A stretch of DNA of 26,244 bases, taken from positions 1-26,244 of the IMG/VR virus record IMGVR_UViG_3300032893_000251; one strand, written 5' to 3'. Shown in pieces: positions 1-8,447 of the stretch; the first letter of the stretch is position 1, and each line of letters starts with the position of its first letter. Below the pieces are notes generated by a model. That model was not told the origin of the DNA, searched no databases, and saw only the letters and a list, made by a program, of their open reading frames with translations. Origin of the DNA: a virus. Made by a program: the position numbers and the translations under genes.

Positions 1-730
1 CGGAGTGACCGGCTATAGTTATTGATGAGTTGGCTAGCGCTGCGTTCGGCACAGCTTCATACGTTACTGTATTAGAACTTGTCACCACAGGAACTGTGTT
101 TGTTGAGGGCGTAGCCGGATACGTTACTCCGTGAACTTTACCGGTAGTTGTCGTGATGGAAGTTGTCCCGGTTCCGGTCGTGTCCCCACTTAATGTGATG
201 GTAGGAAAACTTGTGCTGATAGTTACGCCATTGACCGCCAACCCTCCAGCTACGTTAAGGAATCCCTCTCCTAAGTCACCTCCGGTAGGCGAACCTAATG
301 TCAATCCACCACCACTTATATTGGTGGTGAAGGTTGATGGGTCTCTCGTAAAGCCAGAATCAGAACTAAAAGCACCGTTAAAATTGTATTGAATATCTCC
401 TTGGGATCCTGATGCACTTCCAGCACAGCTAGCCCAAACTCCATTTCCTCTCCAACAGGTAGATGAATTGGCATTAAGTCCGCCATTAAAGTTGACTATA
501 TTTAAATTGCCAGTTACGAACGATTGATTATTAAGATTTATAGGAAACCAGCTCAGGATTGTATTTATGTCGTTCCATGTATGAAGGAAATTTTGCTGAA
601 CAGGAGGAGCAGTTACTGGTTGTCCATTTACAGGAATAAGTGGATTAACAGTTGATTGGGTCTGCAACGCCTTAGCTGCTGAAGGCAGTATTAATAAAGT
701 TGACAAGATAAGTGTTAAAAGTTTTTTCAT
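1..730 (-). CDS. Tail-fibre-like surface protein with signal peptide (3' end outside window)
   Basis: About 243 codons are visible and the gene runs off the left edge. The protein starts with a typical signal peptide: two lysines, a Leu/Ile-rich core and an AKA cleavage site around residue 21. A Pro/Asn-rich stretch follows, then a small loop bounded by two cysteines (CWRGNGVWASC), then a Gly/Ser/Thr-rich region with GDTTGTGTTSITT and VPNAALANSSITI. These low-complexity beta-type motifs are familiar from phage tail fibres and related structural proteins. The start ATG overlaps the stop of the preceding gene as ATGA, so the two are probably translationally coupled. A Sec-type signal is unusual for a virion protein, so a secreted or host-surface role is an alternative. 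The frame is secure; the function is inferred. Confidence 0.8.
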   Translation of the reverse strand, partial: MKKLLTLILSTLLILPSAAKALQTQSTVNPLIPVNGQPVTAPPVQQNFLHTWNDINTILSWFPINLNNQSFVTGNLNIVNFNGGLNANSSTCWRGNGVWASCAGSASGSQGDIQYNFNGAFSSDSGFTRDPSTFTTNISGGGLTLGSPTGGDLGEGFLNVAGGLAVNGVTISTSFPTITLSGDTTGTGTTSITTTTGKVHGVTYPATPSTNTVPVVTSSNTVTYEAVPNAALANSSITIAGHS

Positions 731-1086
731 GGTTCAAAATTTTGCCCATCGCCCCAGTTTCCGTCTTCGCCCCAAATTCCTCCTCCGCCCCAAACATTGT
801 CGCTAGATTCATCTACCGAATAAGGCTCTGGACGTGGCTGCTCCAAAGGAACAGGATCCGGAGGAAGAATGATGGTCCGTAAAAATTCGGATGGCTTGTC
901 GTAGCAAGTTACAGTGCAAACCCTTAATTTTAGATTTATTAATTCAGTTCCTTGCCATTGGTACTGCCATTTCAAATCGTTTAGGTTATAGAGAAAACCA
1001 CACCGATCACAGGTGCCAAATCCTTCTGGAGAATCCGGGTTTACGCGAGCTCTTCCGTGCGGACGCCAAGGCATTAGATGCTCCAA
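727..1086 (-). CDS. Small zinc-finger-like phage structural-region protein
   Basis: 119 residues. Residues 1-55 contain CDRCG (near residue 26) and CTVTC (near 57), spaced like a zinc knuckle. The region around NLNDLKWQYQWQGTELINLKLRVC is followed by a Pro-rich segment (PPDPVPLEQPRPEP) and a Trp/Gly-rich tail (WGGGGIWGEDGNWG). It lies between the head-tail adaptor, which it overlaps by 13 nt, and the tail-fibre-like gene, which it overlaps by 4 nt, so it is probably co-translated with both. Similar small Cys-containing proteins often sit at this point in podovirus-like tail modules, but I know no assigned function. It may be a minor tail or head-completion component (inference). Confidence 0.75.
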   Translation of the reverse strand: MEHLMPWRPHGRARVNPDSPEGFGTCDRCGFLYNLNDLKWQYQWQGTELINLKLRVCTVTCYDKPSEFLRTIILPPDPVPLEQPRPEPYSVDESSDNVWGGGGIWGEDGNWGDGQNFEP

Positions 1087-2270
1087 TATCCAGAAAGTTG
1101 AGGTTTAATCATGATGTCTACATATTCTCGGTTCTCAATCATAGCTTCGTCCATAGCTTGTTTAGCTTCCACAGAGAGAGCTGCGCATAACTGAGGTGCG
1201 TATTTTCTGGCCAGTCTATTAGCCATATCTGCGCATATAGCATCTAAGAATAGATATGGTATTTCGGCCGTTTGCCCCATAGACGCTGCTGCATCCTGTA
1301 TACGCTTCATACGATAATACTTAAATAAATATGGCCCGTTCTGATCAGGAACTTCCCATAATGTAACTGACGGGACGGGTGTTTGACGATTAAACCAATA
1401 TACAGTTGGTGGAGCCTGAGAAAATTTTGTAGCGTAACTTGCATATTCAGAGCGTGAAATAGGAGACATGAACTGATCGATAGGCTCTTGATTTGAGTTC
1501 TGTTCAATCACTTGAGCTTGTCCAGAATTTTCAAAAACTGTTTCTGATGCAGTAGCAATGCCGGGGCCTAAAATCGTGAAATTGTTTGCGTCAACTACGG
1601 ATTGAATCATGAAGGCACCCGAAAGAAATTGATTTCCAACTGTAGTGCCAACCTGAACATCAAAACTATTACCAGCTATTTGGCCATGATTTGCAAGTGT
1701 GACCGTAAAAGTTTGAGAGGTGCTAACGGATGTAAATGATGGGACTGCGCCACCGAGTATGACGGTAGAGGTGGCATTCGATGGTGCGGTAATAGTAAAA
1801 TTATTTGGATCTATAACGCTTGTTACAAAGTAAGAACCAAATAAAATCAATCCACCAACCGATATAGGAATAATAATCTGGATTAAATATCCAGTAGAAA
1901 GCCCATGGTTTTCTTGATTAATAGTTATGCCGCTGGAACCGGAACCCGTAGTAATAGCTACATTAAAGTTAGCTGTGTTCGTGTTTATAAAACTTGATCT
2001 ATAGGCATCAAGAACAGATACAGTATCGGCAGGAAGGTTATATGTAGCCTGTCCTTGAACAAGAGGTATTGTCTGTAGATCTACTTCCCAGAGGTTTACT
2101 CCACGGTTTGACATGGATTGTAAGCATAGATTAAGGGATCTTGTCGCCGAAATCATATGTTGCCGGGTCAGAGCTGTTGGCCTGATTTGACAACGATCAA
2201 ATGCTTCTAGAACGATGTCGCTATTGTCTAAGAAGAAGCTATTTGTACCGCTCGTTGTCACTTTCCCCAC
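1074..2270 (-). CDS. Head-tail adaptor / tail tubular-type protein
   Basis: 398 residues. The N-terminal 90 residues (ATRSLNLCLQSMSNRGVNLWEV, then QGQATYNLPADTVSVLDAY) match the adaptor or tail-tubular proteins that sit under the portal in short-tailed phages. The middle (about 100-260) holds two beta-rich repeats, each with an HG..(T/N)G segment and a (V/I)xDxNNFTI ending, like the domains often labelled E1-FCCH-like in phage tail proteins. The C-terminal helical part (about 330-398) returns to the adaptor family (PYLFLDAICADMANRLARKYAP). The start used is GTG. A second GTG three codons later, preceded by AGGTGGGG, is an equally good candidate. It follows the small basic genes and the capsid genes, as expected for a connector. 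Confidence 0.8.
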   Translation of the reverse strand: MGKVTTSGTNSFFLDNSDIVLEAFDRCQIRPTALTRQHMISATRSLNLCLQSMSNRGVNLWEVDLQTIPLVQGQATYNLPADTVSVLDAYRSSFINTNTANFNVAITTGSGSSGITINQENHGLSTGYLIQIIIPISVGGLILFGSYFVTSVIDPNNFTITAPSNATSTVILGGAVPSFTSVSTSQTFTVTLANHGQIAGNSFDVQVGTTVGNQFLSGAFMIQSVVDANNFTILGPGIATASETVFENSGQAQVIEQNSNQEPIDQFMSPISRSEYASYATKFSQAPPTVYWFNRQTPVPSVTLWEVPDQNGPYLFKYYRMKRIQDAAASMGQTAEIPYLFLDAICADMANRLARKYAPQLCAALSVEAKQAMDEAMIENREYVDIMIKPQLSGYWSI

Positions 2271-2291
2271 CTCGCCCTGTCAGGGTAGGGC

Positions 2292-2708
2292 TTATTTCTT
2301 GTTCATTTTACTCAGTGCTAGTCCAAGACGAGCGCGGCGTCCTGCGGTGCCGCTATCATGCTTATGCTCTTCCATATATTCGTGCGTAGATTTACCGGCT
2401 CTAGCGGCGGCTCTCTTTTCAGCTCCCGGATGCTTGATAGCGCCTTGTATCCACTTTTTCTTAGGCGCACCACCATCCTTGTAACCATCCCAAGAGGTCT
2501 TTTGATCGTCCTGATTTTTACCGAGCTTTTTAATTTCCTGCTCAGATTCATCATCGGGCACACCAGCACCTCTCTTGTGTTTACCAAGAGATTTAGAGCC
2601 TTTTTCACCGTCAACCTTACCACCACTTTTGTATTTCTGATTCTTAGAAACCTTAAGTGATCTACGTTTACGGGCAAGCTCTTGCCAGCTCTCTCCGCAC
2701 TCTTGCAT
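2292..2708 (-). CDS. Small basic Lys/Gly-rich structural-region protein
   Basis: 138 residues, very rich in Lys, Arg and Gly. It contains KYKSGGKVDGEKGSKS, then GKHKRGAG, and the segment KKKWIQGAIKHPGA, a sequence type that recurs in phage proteins next to the head-tail connector. It starts 2 nt after the stop of the next basic gene (2711-2935). The KxGG...GKxxRGxG pattern is shared with 2711-2935 and 9607-10194. A DNA-binding or virion-internal role would fit the charge but is inference. No enzyme motif is present. Confidence 0.75.
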   Translation of the reverse strand: MQECGESWQELARKRRSLKVSKNQKYKSGGKVDGEKGSKSLGKHKRGAGVPDDESEQEIKKLGKNQDDQKTSWDGYKDGGAPKKKWIQGAIKHPGAEKRAAARAGKSTHEYMEEHKHDSGTAGRRARLGLALSKMNKK

Positions 2709-2710
2709 GA

Positions 2711-2935
2711 TTAGTCGTCCGACTTATCAGTGCCAATTGGCTTTGGCTTATTTGACATTCTACCAGCGCCAGAAAGAGGAGACTCAGGAGTCATCTTGGC
2801 TGACGACATAGTGCCGCCCCCACGAGCGTATTTACCCATGTGACCATGGCTCTTTTCGCCGTGAGCCATTCCACCTGATTTCATTTTCTTGTGGTGCTCT
2901 TTCTTTTCGTGTTCTTTCTTGTGATGCTTCGCCAT
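2711..2935 (-). CDS. Very small His/Lys-rich basic protein
   Basis: 74 residues. The first 20 are almost all His, Lys and Glu (AKHHKKEHEKKEHHKK). GHMGKYARGGG follows, the same motif found at 9607-10194. The C-terminal part is Ser/Pro-rich (SPLSGAGRMSNKPKPIG). It lies tightly between two structural-region genes and is probably co-transcribed with them. The highly charged, disordered composition suggests a packaged nucleic-acid-binding peptide, but no function can be assigned from sequence. Confidence 0.7.
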   Translation of the reverse strand: MAKHHKKEHEKKEHHKKMKSGGMAHGEKSHGHMGKYARGGGTMSSAKMTPESPLSGAGRMSNKPKPIGTDKSDD

Positions 2936-2948
2936 CTTACTCTCCCTT

Positions 2949-3614
2949 TTAGAACGGACCCGTACCCATTGGAGTGATGATTCGTGCCGTTGCCGAACCA
3001 GTTCCTGAGTTGATCGTGAGACGTATCATAGTGAACGGCCCATTAAGAACCCCATTGGTATTTGAAGTTTTGCTAGTGAAATTTGAGTCTGCGAACCACG
3101 TAGGGGAAGCGCTATTAATATCCCATGCTGGTCCTAGATCGTCATAAGACTCTTCGATAGTATAGTTTACAGTTCCACTCGCTGTAACTCCACATGCATA
3201 GTCCGCGCGGCTAATTATGGCATCACAAACGAAAGGAAGAGACGATCCAACTCCATTGGTTCCAATTTGAACTGTGCTGGTAGTTGCCGCATCAACAGAA
3301 ACTTTACTTACAGTTTTGAAATCCTTAGTGCTCTGGGCTGTAGTGGATGTACCGGCAACCACTTCGGTTTGAGCCAATCCATTCCAACCAGTACCTGTGA
3401 TGGTAAAATTATGTCCAGTTTCATCACCAGCAAAAGTGAACAGAACTCTACGGGCGTTGCCATTGGAATCAAGAGTTGCAACTCCGGCAGTCACGAGAGA
3501 ACCATTTAGAGTAAAGTTTCCTGCGGATCCCTTACTTTGGCTCTGCGCGATACCATTAACTACGGAAGCAGCAAGCTGCATAGTAATGGTTTTTTGGTAA
3601 GGCGTTCCGGTCAC
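2949..3614 (-). CDS. Phage structural protein, beta-rich (possible decoration protein)
   Basis: 221 residues, rich in Thr, Ser, Gly and Val. The central ARRVLFTFAGDETGHNFTITGTGWNG followed by TEVV.GTS.....KDFKTVSKVSVDAATTSTVQIGTNG is a pattern I recognise from conserved phage virion proteins of unknown detailed role. The start is GTG, supported by GGCGGAG six bases upstream. It lies between the beta-helix protein and the small basic proteins in the capsid-to-tail block. A capsid decoration or minor virion component is the most likely role. Confidence 0.75.
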   Translation of the reverse strand: MTGTPYQKTITMQLAASVVNGIAQSQSKGSAGNFTLNGSLVTAGVATLDSNGNARRVLFTFAGDETGHNFTITGTGWNGLAQTEVVAGTSTTAQSTKDFKTVSKVSVDAATTSTVQIGTNGVGSSLPFVCDAIISRADYACGVTASGTVNYTIEESYDDLGPAWDINSASPTWFADSNFTSKTSNTNGVLNGPFTMIRLTINSGTGSATARIITPMGTGPF

Positions 3615-3639
3615 AATAATCTCCGCCTAACAGCTACCA

Positions 3640-4614
3640 TTATGAGCTGTGGTTGTTGACAGCGATTCCTACATCTGCAACCGTTGAAGGAGCAGAGTTG
3701 TTGACAAAGATTATGTTCGTAGGAGTCGTTTCAAGGTGAGTTGCCCCAACCGTGGTGCACTGATCCATCATAATCAAACCGCCAGCGGTACCAGAGATAT
3801 TGAAAGCTTGAGTCATGGTCGATCCAGTTGACTTAACATCGCTCAAAAAACGACAGTTCTTAAAGTTAACGTAACGGTCAATACCTGCCGCACCGATCTT
3901 TAGGAAGCTTCCACCGGTCCCACCTGAAGCTAGCAAAGCTTCAAAATCGCAATCTTCGAATGTGATACGAGGAGCACCGCCTAGAATTTCAACATTGAAG
4001 TTAGCAGCTCCACGAGCAACCGTATCAACTCCAAATACACACTTGCGGAAAGTGGTCTCTCCAGTGCTTGTGTTTAGAACGAAAGAACGAGCCGCTGTTA
4101 GATTTGCTGTTCCTGTTGAGGCCGTCCCATCGCCGAAGCCAAGAAATTCAACAACATCGTAGCTATTGCGGCCTCCGGTATCCTGCCAAGGAATGGCATT
4201 ATTTGATGCTGAGTTAAAGCCATAGAACGTTCCGAAGTTACGGAAATTGCAACCAGATCCGGTTACGCTAACCATTGGGCTGAAGGCTGTCGTACCACTA
4301 ACACTGATACGAGCTCTCTTGCCACGCATCAATGGAGCACACATGCCGATCAAGTGCACTTGGTTCTTATTCCAAGTCAGCGTTGATGTCAGGTGGATTG
4401 TACCTTCAAAAGCAACAACATCGTTGTTGTTAGCTTGGGCAACACTTATAGCCTGACCAAGAGTCTTAAACGGATTGTCAGAAGCTCCGGTGTTTCCGTC
4501 TGAACCAGTTGATTCGTTAACGAACCACCAATTGCCAGTATACAATGGTGCTCCGCCGCTAGTGATGATCGGAACGCCAGCTACTTCAAGACCTGATAGG
4601 TGTGTAATACCCAT
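3640..4614 (-). CDS. Right-handed beta-helix (pectate-lyase-like fold) virion protein
   Basis: 324 residues. Residues 27-75 (WWFVNESTGSDGNTGASDNPFKTLGQAISVAQ) are the classic entry sequence of phage parallel beta-helix proteins: a GSDGN.G....PFKT motif before the first coil. Repeating short strands with Asn/Cys turns follow (FRNFG, FRKCVFG, FEDCDFEA, FKNCRFLSD), giving the periodicity of a beta-helix. No catalytic triad could be identified. The gene follows the major capsid gene, where a tailspike would be unusual, so a capsid-surface fibre or decoration with carbohydrate-binding capacity is plausible (inference). The N-terminal SGLEVAGVP may be its attachment segment. Confidence 0.75.
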   Translation of the reverse strand: MGITHLSGLEVAGVPIITSGGAPLYTGNWWFVNESTGSDGNTGASDNPFKTLGQAISVAQANNNDVVAFEGTIHLTSTLTWNKNQVHLIGMCAPLMRGKRARISVSGTTAFSPMVSVTGSGCNFRNFGTFYGFNSASNNAIPWQDTGGRNSYDVVEFLGFGDGTASTGTANLTAARSFVLNTSTGETTFRKCVFGVDTVARGAANFNVEILGGAPRITFEDCDFEALLASGGTGGSFLKIGAAGIDRYVNFKNCRFLSDVKSTGSTMTQAFNISGTAGGLIMMDQCTTVGATHLETTPTNIIFVNNSAPSTVADVGIAVNNHSS

Positions 4615-4669
4615 ATTCTATCTCCTCATAATGGATGCCAGATTACCCGTCCGGCTCTTCGGGTCGGAG

Positions 4670-5578
4670 TTATGATGTTGGGTACGTACCCCAGATTGCT
4701 CTCCAGTCATCGTAGCCGAAGCTGTAACGCTCGTAGCCCTTAACCAGAAGGTTGTCTGTAACGTCATCAACCCACATAGAAGTTTCATATGGAACACGTT
4801 CCAGATAGTTGAGACCTTCTTGATCGGTAAGAACAAACCAAGCGAACTGAGACGTCAAGAAATCAAGGACTATATAACCACCGGGCAATCCACCGGTAGC
4901 CAACAGTGCGTTAATATCGTTGTCAGCAGTTCCCGGACGAAGCTGCGTCTTTGTCAGACGACTTGCCACGTACTCCAACTGAATTGGAACCACCAGTTTA
5001 CGGCCGCGAGCCATGATCTTAAGGCCGCGGTTGTCCTTAAACTGACGGATCTGGATAAGAGACGAAAGCAGAGAGCTCTCATTCAAATCGAGATCGACAG
5101 ATGGCTGGTTAGCAACTGTTCCGCCATCAATTGGGTGAGCTGTATTGATTAATGAAACCCCGTCACCGCCGATTGTGGCGTCGTATACGTTGCCGTTATT
5201 AAGAATACCGGCTCCGATGACTTCCTTGGTCTGCGCGAATGAACGGTTTAGACCCAAGTTTGAAGGTTTGAACTGCTGCTTGTACAGATTGTCGTCGATG
5301 GCCTTACGAGTGATCGAATAGCCAAGACCAATTTCCAAGTGCTGCTGATTGTAGATGTAACGCTGACCAGCGGCGTTATCGAACTGCGTAGCAGCTCCTT
5401 CAGTCTTAAGGGCAGCTAGCGGCAAGAAAGCAAGTGAGACTGAACGCTCAACTGCCATCTTTGATTTACCCTCTTGGAAGATTTCCTTCCACTGAGTTGG
5501 GATTTGGCGGTATTCGCCGGGTAGCTTACGAACACCCGGAAGAAGGAGAGCCTGAATTTGTGAAAGTGCAATAGCCAT
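4670..5578 (-). CDS. Major capsid protein (HK97-fold type)
   Basis: 302 residues. The sequence has the pattern of phage major capsid proteins of the HK97 fold: an N-terminal helix with PGVRKLPGEYRQIPTQWKEIF, an E-loop-like region (KTEGAATQFDNAAGQRYIYNQ), a central helical spine (ITRKAIDDNLYK..), a P-domain with LKIMARGRKLVVPIQLEYVA, and a C-terminal A-domain ending YERYSFGYDDWRAIWGTY. It is preceded by scaffold-like and capsid-associated genes and followed by decoration-type proteins, as expected. The ribosome-binding site is AAGGAGAT seven bases before ATG. This identification is the anchor for the whole leftward structural module. Confidence 0.9.
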   Translation of the reverse strand: MAIALSQIQALLLPGVRKLPGEYRQIPTQWKEIFQEGKSKMAVERSVSLAFLPLAALKTEGAATQFDNAAGQRYIYNQQHLEIGLGYSITRKAIDDNLYKQQFKPSNLGLNRSFAQTKEVIGAGILNNGNVYDATIGGDGVSLINTAHPIDGGTVANQPSVDLDLNESSLLSSLIQIRQFKDNRGLKIMARGRKLVVPIQLEYVASRLTKTQLRPGTADNDINALLATGGLPGGYIVLDFLTSQFAWFVLTDQEGLNYLERVPYETSMWVDDVTDNLLVKGYERYSFGYDDWRAIWGTYPTS

Positions 5579-5588
5579 TTATATCTCC

Positions 5589-6197
5589 TTACACGCCGGT
5601 CAACTGGTTAGCGTCACAGCTATTTAGACGCACCAATACGTAGTTATTAGCTGTTGGGGTGCTGGTTGGCAGCGGAAGGCCATTCAGCGAAGCCTGAAGT
5701 GATAGACCCACGATCCGGAACGGAAGTGTATTTGTGGTTGAAACAGAAGTTCCATCTACAGCCGCTGTACTAAATCCGATAGTGTTTGGAACACCGTTAG
5801 CCGTGAAGTTCACGTTCATACCAATACTTGAATTGGTAATTGCGGTTGCTCCACTCACTTGAGCTTGGAAAACAGCCGTTGGATCTTGGCAAACATAGGC
5901 AAGAATATTGCCAGATGCCGTAGTTACACCGGGCCATTGGCGAGAAAATTGCTGGCCAAATCCGCCCTGCTGAGCTGTGTCATAGTATTCGCAACCGAAA
6001 AACACGCCCAAAACTTGGGTATTTGTGGTTGCAGCGATGTCAATAAATCCAGTATTTAACGACTGAACAACGTCCCCATAACCGATCTTGTTGGTGTTGG
6101 CGCTTGAGATAAGACGTGTAGTCAAGGTATAGTTCGGAGCGTAGCCCTCGAACTGGTTCACCATTTGGAACCCATTAGGCGCATAAGTATTCGCCAT
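5589..6197 (-). CDS. Capsid-associated structural / decoration protein
   Basis: 202 residues. The opening MANTYAPNGFQMVNQFEGYAP, then the IGYGDVVQSLNTGFIDIA and QVLGVFFGCEYYDT blocks and a WPG..TASGNILAYVCQDP segment, match a family commonly encoded next to the capsid gene in tailed phages. It lies 10 nt upstream of the major capsid gene. It contains no membrane or enzymatic motif. The leader ends in AACGGAG before the start; part of this ribosome-binding site lies in a short hairpin (6206-6218). A head decoration or capsid-stabilising role is the usual interpretation; the exact role is unproven. Confidence 0.8.
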   Translation of the reverse strand: MANTYAPNGFQMVNQFEGYAPNYTLTTRLISSANTNKIGYGDVVQSLNTGFIDIAATTNTQVLGVFFGCEYYDTAQQGGFGQQFSRQWPGVTTASGNILAYVCQDPTAVFQAQVSGATAITNSSIGMNVNFTANGVPNTIGFSTAAVDGTSVSTTNTLPFRIVGLSLQASLNGLPLPTSTPTANNYVLVRLNSCDANQLTGV

Positions 6198-6345
6198 TGA
6201 TAACTCCGTTTCTAACGGGCGTTCTCAACAGCGCGTCGAGTTTTAGCCTAATTTTTCGATTTGATTTGAAGCGCGTTCAAAAAACAAAACGAAATTTGAT
6301 GATTGCAACGTATTAAACCGTTCCTATTAAGATCAAGAACAATTT
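6198..6345 (-). promoter_or_regulatory. Leader between capsid-associated genes, possible promoter and RBS hairpin
   Basis: This AT-rich gap of 148 bases is the longest break inside the head module. A small perfect hairpin (CCGTT, loop AGA, AACGG; 6206-6218) contains part of the ribosome-binding site of the gene at 6197. A possible promoter -35 (TTGAAC) is visible upstream but has no convincing -10. The gap could hold a late promoter for highly expressed capsid genes, but this is only suggestive. Confidence 0.3.
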
Positions 6346-6840
6346 TTATTCTTTCGGAATTTCTACCGGTGCTTCGTAACTACGTTTGATTCCCAACACC
6401 TGCCGTGGGGCCTGTCCGCTTTCGGTTTGGCCAAGTTGAGCTAGCTTTTGGTGAAGTTGATGATCGGCACGAGCTTTCTGAATTTCTCTTACTTTATCGC
6501 TAATTGCCTTGGGGCGAATCATCAAAATCAACCCCTCTTTTTCAATAGTTTGTCCAGTAAAACCGGGAGGCAAAAGAGCTTTAAACGATGGATGGGTGTC
6601 AATATTTACTACTTCCCATCTCGTTCTAGCGAGATTTAGCTCATAGGTTGATTGATTGGGGGCTCTAGCGCCCATCACGGTCTGCCGTTTCCATTCGACA
6701 ACATATCCTTCTGGAATAATTTCAGGTGGAACACGGAACGGATCGTCTTCTTGAAGAACTGCATCCACCAAGTCGGCGATTTCATCCTCCCGAAGAGGTC
6801 CGGGAACCTTTAATTTTGTTGGTTTTGGCGATTCAGCCAT
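6346..6840 (-). CDS. Conserved head-module protein of unknown function
   Basis: 164 residues, soluble and charged. EGYVVEWKRQTVMGARAPNQ near residues 43-62, WEVVN...HPSFKALLPPGFTGQTIEKEGLILMIRPKAI and a C-terminal helix follow a plan I associate with a family encoded between scaffold and capsid genes in many phages. No catalytic residues or zinc motifs are present. The position suggests a capsid-assembly or head-completion role (inference). It starts 2 nt after the scaffold-like gene stops, so the two are co-transcribed. Confidence 0.7.
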   Translation of the reverse strand: MAESPKPTKLKVPGPLREDEIADLVDAVLQEDDPFRVPPEIIPEGYVVEWKRQTVMGARAPNQSTYELNLARTRWEVVNIDTHPSFKALLPPGFTGQTIEKEGLILMIRPKAISDKVREIQKARADHQLHQKLAQLGQTESGQAPRQVLGIKRSYEAPVEIPKE

Positions 6841-6842
6841 AA

Positions 6843-7826
6843 TTATCTCCCTGCTTTTTCTTTCTGTTGGTTAATGAGATCCTGAGCGTATTCCACGGGT
6901 GACATCCCCATAAACTCAGCAGCCTCAAGTTGAGCTGGCGTTAGCCGAATTTGCGTGACACTCTGTCCGTTCGCACCGCTAGCGCCGGAACCGCGACCAA
7001 CGGGAGCAGCAGTTGAAATAGCTACCGTGGTCGCGGCTTTCGGGACGGGTACCGTAACGGTCGTGCCACCGACAGGGGCTTGTTCTGTAGGGAACATCTT
7101 TTCCAATCTTGTGTTTAGATAATCGTAATACGCATCGGTATCGGGGATGATTCCCTTTTTCTTCGCTTGAGAATCCAGAGACCACACAAGAGCCTGAAAA
7201 TCCTCATCCGTATTGTATTTCGGGTGCTCGTCGATCCATTTCTGCTCTCGCGCAGAAAACCTACGAGTTCCGTCGGGATTTTGGTTGTTAACTGTAGCAT
7301 TTTTTATAGCGTCTTCCTGCGCCTTTTTTTGGGTAGCTAGATTTTCTTTCTGCCAAAGACTTGCATTGTACTGATAACGGGTATCGGCAAGCTTTTCTTC
7401 AAGCTCAATTTCCTTGTCGATGTCGCCCTTCTCACGAGCGTCCTTGAGCTGTACTTTGATCGCGTCCAGCTCTTTTTTGGCGGCGCTTATTGAGTTTTCT
7501 ACTGATGTTTCGCGTGCCTTGAACTCATTATCTATAGCCGTCGTGGCTTTTTTAATTTGGCTTTGATGCTCGGATTCTAGTTTGGCAACGCGACCTTGGT
7601 ATTCTGCTTCACGCGCTTTCGCTGCTTCGATTTCTTTTTTAAGGGCCGCGATAGTGTCTTCGGCGGCTGGGGTTGAAGAGCCTTGAGCTCCTTTGCCGTC
7701 AGCGGAACTATCCGTGGTTTTGATTTCTTTACCATCTTGATCGAGAGTAATGACAGTATCTTCTTTATTGTTGCTTTCATCGACAATTTTCTCCAAATCC
7801 AGTTCATTTTGTTCTTGAGTCGTCAT
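6843..7826 (-). CDS. Scaffold-like coiled-coil protein
   Basis: 327 residues from the chosen start. The start is MTTQEQNELDLEKIV, preceded by AGAGGCAG; a longer frame would invade the upstream gene. The N-terminal 60 residues are acidic. Residues about 60-190 form a long Ala/Glu/Lys-rich coiled coil (IAALKKEIEAAKAREAEYQG, then further heptads). The ensuing SAREQKWIDEHPKYN....LVWSLDSQAKKKGIIPDTDAYYDYLNTRLEKMFP block is typical of phage scaffold-region proteins, and a basic C-terminus ends in MSPVEYAQDLINQQKEKAGR. Long coiled coil, acidity and position just upstream of the capsid genes fit an internal scaffold that leaves the procapsid. No protease was seen. Confidence 0.75.
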   Translation of the reverse strand: MTTQEQNELDLEKIVDESNNKEDTVITLDQDGKEIKTTDSSADGKGAQGSSTPAAEDTIAALKKEIEAAKAREAEYQGRVAKLESEHQSQIKKATTAIDNEFKARETSVENSISAAKKELDAIKVQLKDAREKGDIDKEIELEEKLADTRYQYNASLWQKENLATQKKAQEDAIKNATVNNQNPDGTRRFSAREQKWIDEHPKYNTDEDFQALVWSLDSQAKKKGIIPDTDAYYDYLNTRLEKMFPTEQAPVGGTTVTVPVPKAATTVAISTAAPVGRGSGASGANGQSVTQIRLTPAQLEAAEFMGMSPVEYAQDLINQQKEKAGR

Positions 7827-7834
7827 GTCTGCCT

Positions 7835-8251
7835 CTACCAAACAGAGTAAGGGGTTGGGATTACCATTTTGATGTATCGATCTTGGATAATCAGGCATTC
7901 ATATCCTTCACCTGAATTATCTCCACATAGGTCGAACCTATATCCGTCACTATTACGCGCCATGACCCATTCACCGACTTCTGCTTTGAATCCGCCGAAT
8001 GAACCTTGGTCACTATCTTGGAAGCAAAGAGGTCCGGCCTTAAGAACCAGCCAAGCTTTTCCTTGGTATTTATCTTCTTCTTGATGGGATGTTGGACGGA
8101 TGATGCTGCCGATCTTTTCCGGTCTTTTATAAAGAGCTAGAAGAACTTTTCCTTGGGAAACTCTGAAATTCGATATGTCTCCTACATTTTTTAGAATTTC
8201 TTCTTTCGGATCTTGAGAGTGAGAGATATTGAAAACTGAACTAGGAGGCAT
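7835..8251 (-). CDS. GroES-like phage co-chaperonin
   Basis: 138 residues. The sequence follows the Cpn10 plan: a first strand VSQGKVLLALYKRPEKIGSI at about 31-50, a mobile-loop-like region (IIRPTSHQEED), then KYQGKAWLVLKAGPLCF, VGEWVMARNSDGYRFDL and a terminal strand CLIIQDRYIKMVI. GroES partners such as T4 gp31 work with host GroEL so that the large capsid protein can fold. The gene sits just before the scaffold gene, which suits that role. It overlaps the preceding 68-residue gene by 11 nt and has AGAGGA ahead of its ATG. Family assignment is by pattern; a specialised phage variant is likely. Confidence 0.75.
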   Translation of the reverse strand: MPPSSVFNISHSQDPKEEILKNVGDISNFRVSQGKVLLALYKRPEKIGSIIRPTSHQEEDKYQGKAWLVLKAGPLCFQDSDQGSFGGFKAEVGEWVMARNSDGYRFDLCGDNSGEGYECLIIQDRYIKMVIPTPYSVW

Positions 8252-8447
8252 GGGTTATTCCTCTAATGACGTTTGACATTTCTTTGAATTTTTGGCCTAG
8301 GGCTCTAATCATACGAATCCGGCCTTGGATTTCGTATACATCTTGAAGGGATTGGTGGCGGTTGGAAATGAGACGCTCGCTGAGATCTTTAAACTCATTT
8401 TCCAAATAAAGCTGAAAATCTGTTTCGAACTGACTGTCTATCATCAT
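8241..8447 (-). CDS. Small helical phage protein
   Basis: 68 residues, predicted mostly helical (MMIDSQFETDFQLYLENEF, then LQDVYEIQGRIRMIRALGQKFKEMSN). Its ATG overlaps the stop of the glycosyltransferase gene as ATGA, and its end overlaps the GroES-like start, so translation of all three is probably coupled. Small helical proteins with this RIRMIRAL-type tail are often found in phage head modules. No function is assigned. Confidence 0.7.
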   Translation of the reverse strand: MMIDSQFETDFQLYLENEFKDLSERLISNRHQSLQDVYEIQGRIRMIRALGQKFKEMSNVIRGITHAS

